Positions 7,051-8,724 of a stretch of DNA of 8,724 nucleotides are shown here, in pieces. The translations under genes were made by a program, and so were the position numbers. Location of the stretch: contig JAITMY010000119.1 of the NCBI GenBank assembly GCA_031290755.1, positions 1-8,724 of the forward strand, read 5' to 3'. The notes below the pieces were generated by a model. It was given only the letters and a program-made list of their open reading frames with translations, had not been told where the DNA came from and made no database searches. The stretch comes from Prevotellaceae bacterium. GTDB lineage: Bacteria; Bacteroidota; Bacteroidia; Bacteroidales; UBA932. Each line of letters opens with the position of its first letter. Positions within the stretch are counted from its first letter, which is position 1.

Positions 7051-7601
7051 AAAACCCTATTTCGCGAAGAAAGTTTTTTCGCTTGTGCGGCTCGGCAGCG
7101 GCAGGTGCAGCGGTAGCCTCGGTGTCCGGCATACTTGTTCGCCGTGCGCTGTCGGGCGATGCCCCTGTGTTCTGGCAAATAGACCCCGCCAAGTGCACCA
7201 GCTGCGGGCGCTGCGAAATCGCCTGCGTGCTGCCTGTGTCGGCGGTGAAGTGCGTACACGCCAACAAGGTGTGCGGCTACTGCGACCTGTGCGGTGGCTA
7301 CTACCGCGCCAACGTGAAGGAGCTGAACACTGCCGCCGAAAACCTGATGTGCCCCACCGGCGCCATCGCCCGCAAATTTGTGGAAGACCCCTACTTCGAG
7401 TACACCAACAGCGAGGACTTGTGCACCGGCTGCGCCAAGTGCGCTAAGGGCTGCAACGCTTTCGGCAACGGATCGCTCTACATGCAAATAAAGCGGGATT
7501 TGTGTAAAAATTGCAACGAGTGCAACATCGCCAACGTGTGCCCGTCCAACGCCATCTCGCAGGTGCCAATAGGTAAGCCGTATTTACTGAAGGATGCGTA
7601 A
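7047..7601 (+). CDS. Tat-exported ferredoxin with four [4Fe-4S] motifs (NapG-like)
   Basis: This is a 184-residue polyferredoxin that should carry electrons on the periplasmic face of the membrane. The N-terminus has a canonical twin-arginine motif SRRKFF at 6-11 and a hydrophobic segment up to about residue 31, so it is folded with its clusters before export. Sixteen cysteines make four cluster sets: 50/53/56/60 (CTSCGRCEIAC), 76/79/82 with 102 (CGYCDLC, then MCPTGAI), 126/129/132/136 (CTGCAKCAKGC) and 153/156/159/165 (CKNCNECNIANVCP). Cysteines 14 and 69 are extra. The order resembles NapG and similar four-cluster ferredoxins that pair with NapH-like membrane proteins, and the next gene is exactly such a protein. 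The start overlaps the previous stop by four bases. There is no nitrate reductase gene nearby, so the name NapG is not justified. Its electron acceptor or donor is probably one of the propeller proteins or something outside the window. Confidence 0.93.
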   Translation: MKNPISRRKFFRLCGSAAAGAAVASVSGILVRRALSGDAPVFWQIDPAKCTSCGRCEIACVLPVSAVKCVHANKVCGYCDLCGGYYRANVKELNTAAENLMCPTGAIARKFVEDPYFEYTNSEDLCTGCAKCAKGCNAFGNGSLYMQIKRDLCKNCNECNIANVCPSNAISQVPIGKPYLLKDA

Positions 7602-8724
7602 CTTTAAATTCAACGTTCAACATTTGAAAACTACCATTTTCATACTACTTTTCGGCTTGACGACGGCAAGCGCGGCGGCGCAAAACCGTTTCCCCAAGCC
7701 CGATTTCGAGTCGGGATACGAATACCCTGAGCTGCAATACACCGTGCCCAACGAAACGCTGTGGACTATCATTGACGTAACGGCGCTGACGGCAATGATG
7801 AGCATTGTGGCGTGGGCTGTTATCCGCAAAAGAAACCGCAAGCCCGTGTTTTGGGTGTCCGTAGCGTCGGTGGCCTACTTTGGCTTCTTCCGCAACGGCT
7901 GCGTGTGCAGCATCGGCGCCATTCAAAACGTTGCGCTGGCGCTCGCCGACAGCACCTACGCCATCCCCGTTGCGGTGCTGCTGTTTTTTATTTTGCCCGT
8001 TGTCTTCACCTTTTTATTCGGCAGAGTGTTTTGCGCAGGCGTGTGCCCGCTTGGGGCATTGCAGGAGCTGGTCAACATAAAAAGCTACCGCATACCCCGT
8101 GCGCTGGCGCAGGCGTTGGGCATCATCCCTTGGGTTTACTTCGCTTTTGCGGTGCTCTACGCCGCCACGCGCACCAGCTTCATCATCTGCCAATTCGACC
8201 CCTTCATCGGGATTTTTCGCTTGGGCGGCCACCTCGAGCTGATTATAATCGGTGCGCTGCTGCTGCTGGCTGCCATTTTTACGGGGCGCCCCTTTTGCCG
8301 TTTCCTTTGCCCCTACGGTGCGCTGCTGAGCTTGTTCTCCCGCGTTTCTATCTGGAAAATAAAAATCACGCCGAAGTGCATTAACTGCGAGCTGTGCCAC
8401 AACGCCTGCCCTGTGGACGCCATCGCCGCACCCTACGAAAACAAGGTAAAGGAAACCCGCTTGCAGGGCGTGAAGCGCATTATGCTCTACCTGCTGTTCC
8501 TCCCGCTGATGGTGGCTGCCGGCGCCATTGTGCTGCGCGGCGCGAGCGACACCCTTAGCCTCGCCCACCGCGACGTGCGCCTGTACAAAGACGTTCAACA
8601 TGCAGCATCCAACGCGCAACGCTTAGACAAGCAGCACCGCGAAGACGTGGAAACCTTTTTGGGGCAAGGCGGAACGGAGGAGGAGATTAGCGTTCGCGCA
8701 AAAAAAATACAAGCACAGTTTAAA
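7594..8724 (+). CDS. NapH/NosR-like polytopic iron-sulfur membrane protein, 3' end cut
   Basis: This integral membrane protein probably exchanges electrons between quinones and the exported ferredoxin. The 377 codons run open to the window edge. Visible are an N-terminal signal-like helix (about 12-29, ending TASAAAQ), a periplasmic stretch, and helices near 56-77, 84-100, 123-143, 171-190, 213-232 and 301-322. There are three related cysteine motifs, GCVCSIGAIQ (103/105), CAGVCPLGALQE (147/151) and CRFLCPYGALL (235/239), and a [4Fe-4S] motif CINCELCHNACP (262/265/268/272). Cysteine 199 (ICQFDP) may also matter. The paired CxxxCP motifs are the hallmark of the NapH, CcoG and NosR C-terminal family; no FMN-binding domain is present in this part. 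The charged helical tail after residue 322 suggests, from memory of relatives, another helix and ferredoxin motif downstream. The ATG at 7594 overlaps the preceding stop; a TTG at 7624 (reading MKTTIFILLFG) is an equally good start. Confidence 0.9.
   Translation, partial: MRNFKFNVQHLKTTIFILLFGLTTASAAAQNRFPKPDFESGYEYPELQYTVPNETLWTIIDVTALTAMMSIVAWAVIRKRNRKPVFWVSVASVAYFGFFRNGCVCSIGAIQNVALALADSTYAIPVAVLLFFILPVVFTFLFGRVFCAGVCPLGALQELVNIKSYRIPRALAQALGIIPWVYFAFAVLYAATRTSFIICQFDPFIGIFRLGGHLELIIIGALLLLAAIFTGRPFCRFLCPYGALLSLFSRVSIWKIKITPKCINCELCHNACPVDAIAAPYENKVKETRLQGVKRIMLYLLFLPLMVAAGAIVLRGASDTLSLAHRDVRLYKDVQHAASNAQRLDKQHREDVETFLGQGGTEEEISVRAKKIQAQFK

Noticed and set aside
7606..7624. TTCAAC-G-TTCAAC repeat before the membrane protein gene
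   Set aside because: It is very short and AT-rich with no pairing strong enough for a hairpin; similar TTCAA-rich strings are, from memory, frequent in Bacteroidota intergenic DNA.
8386..8400. CELCH in the membrane protein matches a CxxCH haem c motif
   Set aside because: It is embedded in CINCELCHNACP, a standard [4Fe-4S] ligand set, and there is no other cytochrome c feature.
7047..8724. Naming the pair napG/napH or nosR
   Set aside because: No nitrate or nitrous oxide reductase genes are present, no FMN-binding domain is visible, and the propeller neighbours differ from nap or nos clusters.

Overview
The window looks like chromosomal DNA of a GC-rich member of the Bacteroidota. This rests on A-rich leaders without clear Shine-Dalgarno sequences, a perfect TAnnTTTG-type -7 box (TATCTTTG) ahead of one of the two divergent transcription units, and Bacteroidota-style secretion signals. 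No RNA gene, insertion sequence, CRISPR array or clear terminator is visible. Almost all of the window is coding, apart from one AT-rich divergent intergenic region of about 210 bases (3125-3336).

Left arm, minus strand: an outer-membrane TonB-dependent receptor (3124 to 818) is followed 13 bases later by a major facilitator superfamily transporter (804 to the window edge, C-terminus missing). Together they look like a two-step import route, outer membrane then inner membrane. The receptor has no SusD partner and no SusC-type N-terminal extension, so a small molecule or metal chelate is more likely than a glycan.

Right arm, plus strand: five tightly packed genes form one apparent operon. They are a secreted PQQ-like beta-propeller (3337-4563), a membrane-anchored second PQQ-like beta-propeller starting at TTG (4585-6015), an NHL-type propeller with a Tat-like leader and a cysteine tail (6034-7050), a Tat-exported ferredoxin with four [4Fe-4S] motifs (7047-7601), and a NapH/NosR-like polytopic iron-sulfur membrane protein running off the end of the window (7594 onward). 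Spacings are 21, 18, -4 and about -8 (or +22) bases.

Working model (inference): the ferredoxin and membrane protein make a NapGH/NosR-like module that moves electrons between the membrane quinone pool and the periplasm, and the three beta-propellers act as periplasmic partners, sensors or enzymes of that module. From memory, the same set of protein families occurs in Planctomycetes, Verrucomicrobia and Bacteroidota, and I know of no established function for it. It is the best candidate here for an undescribed system. The divergent receptor and transporter may supply its substrate or cofactor.
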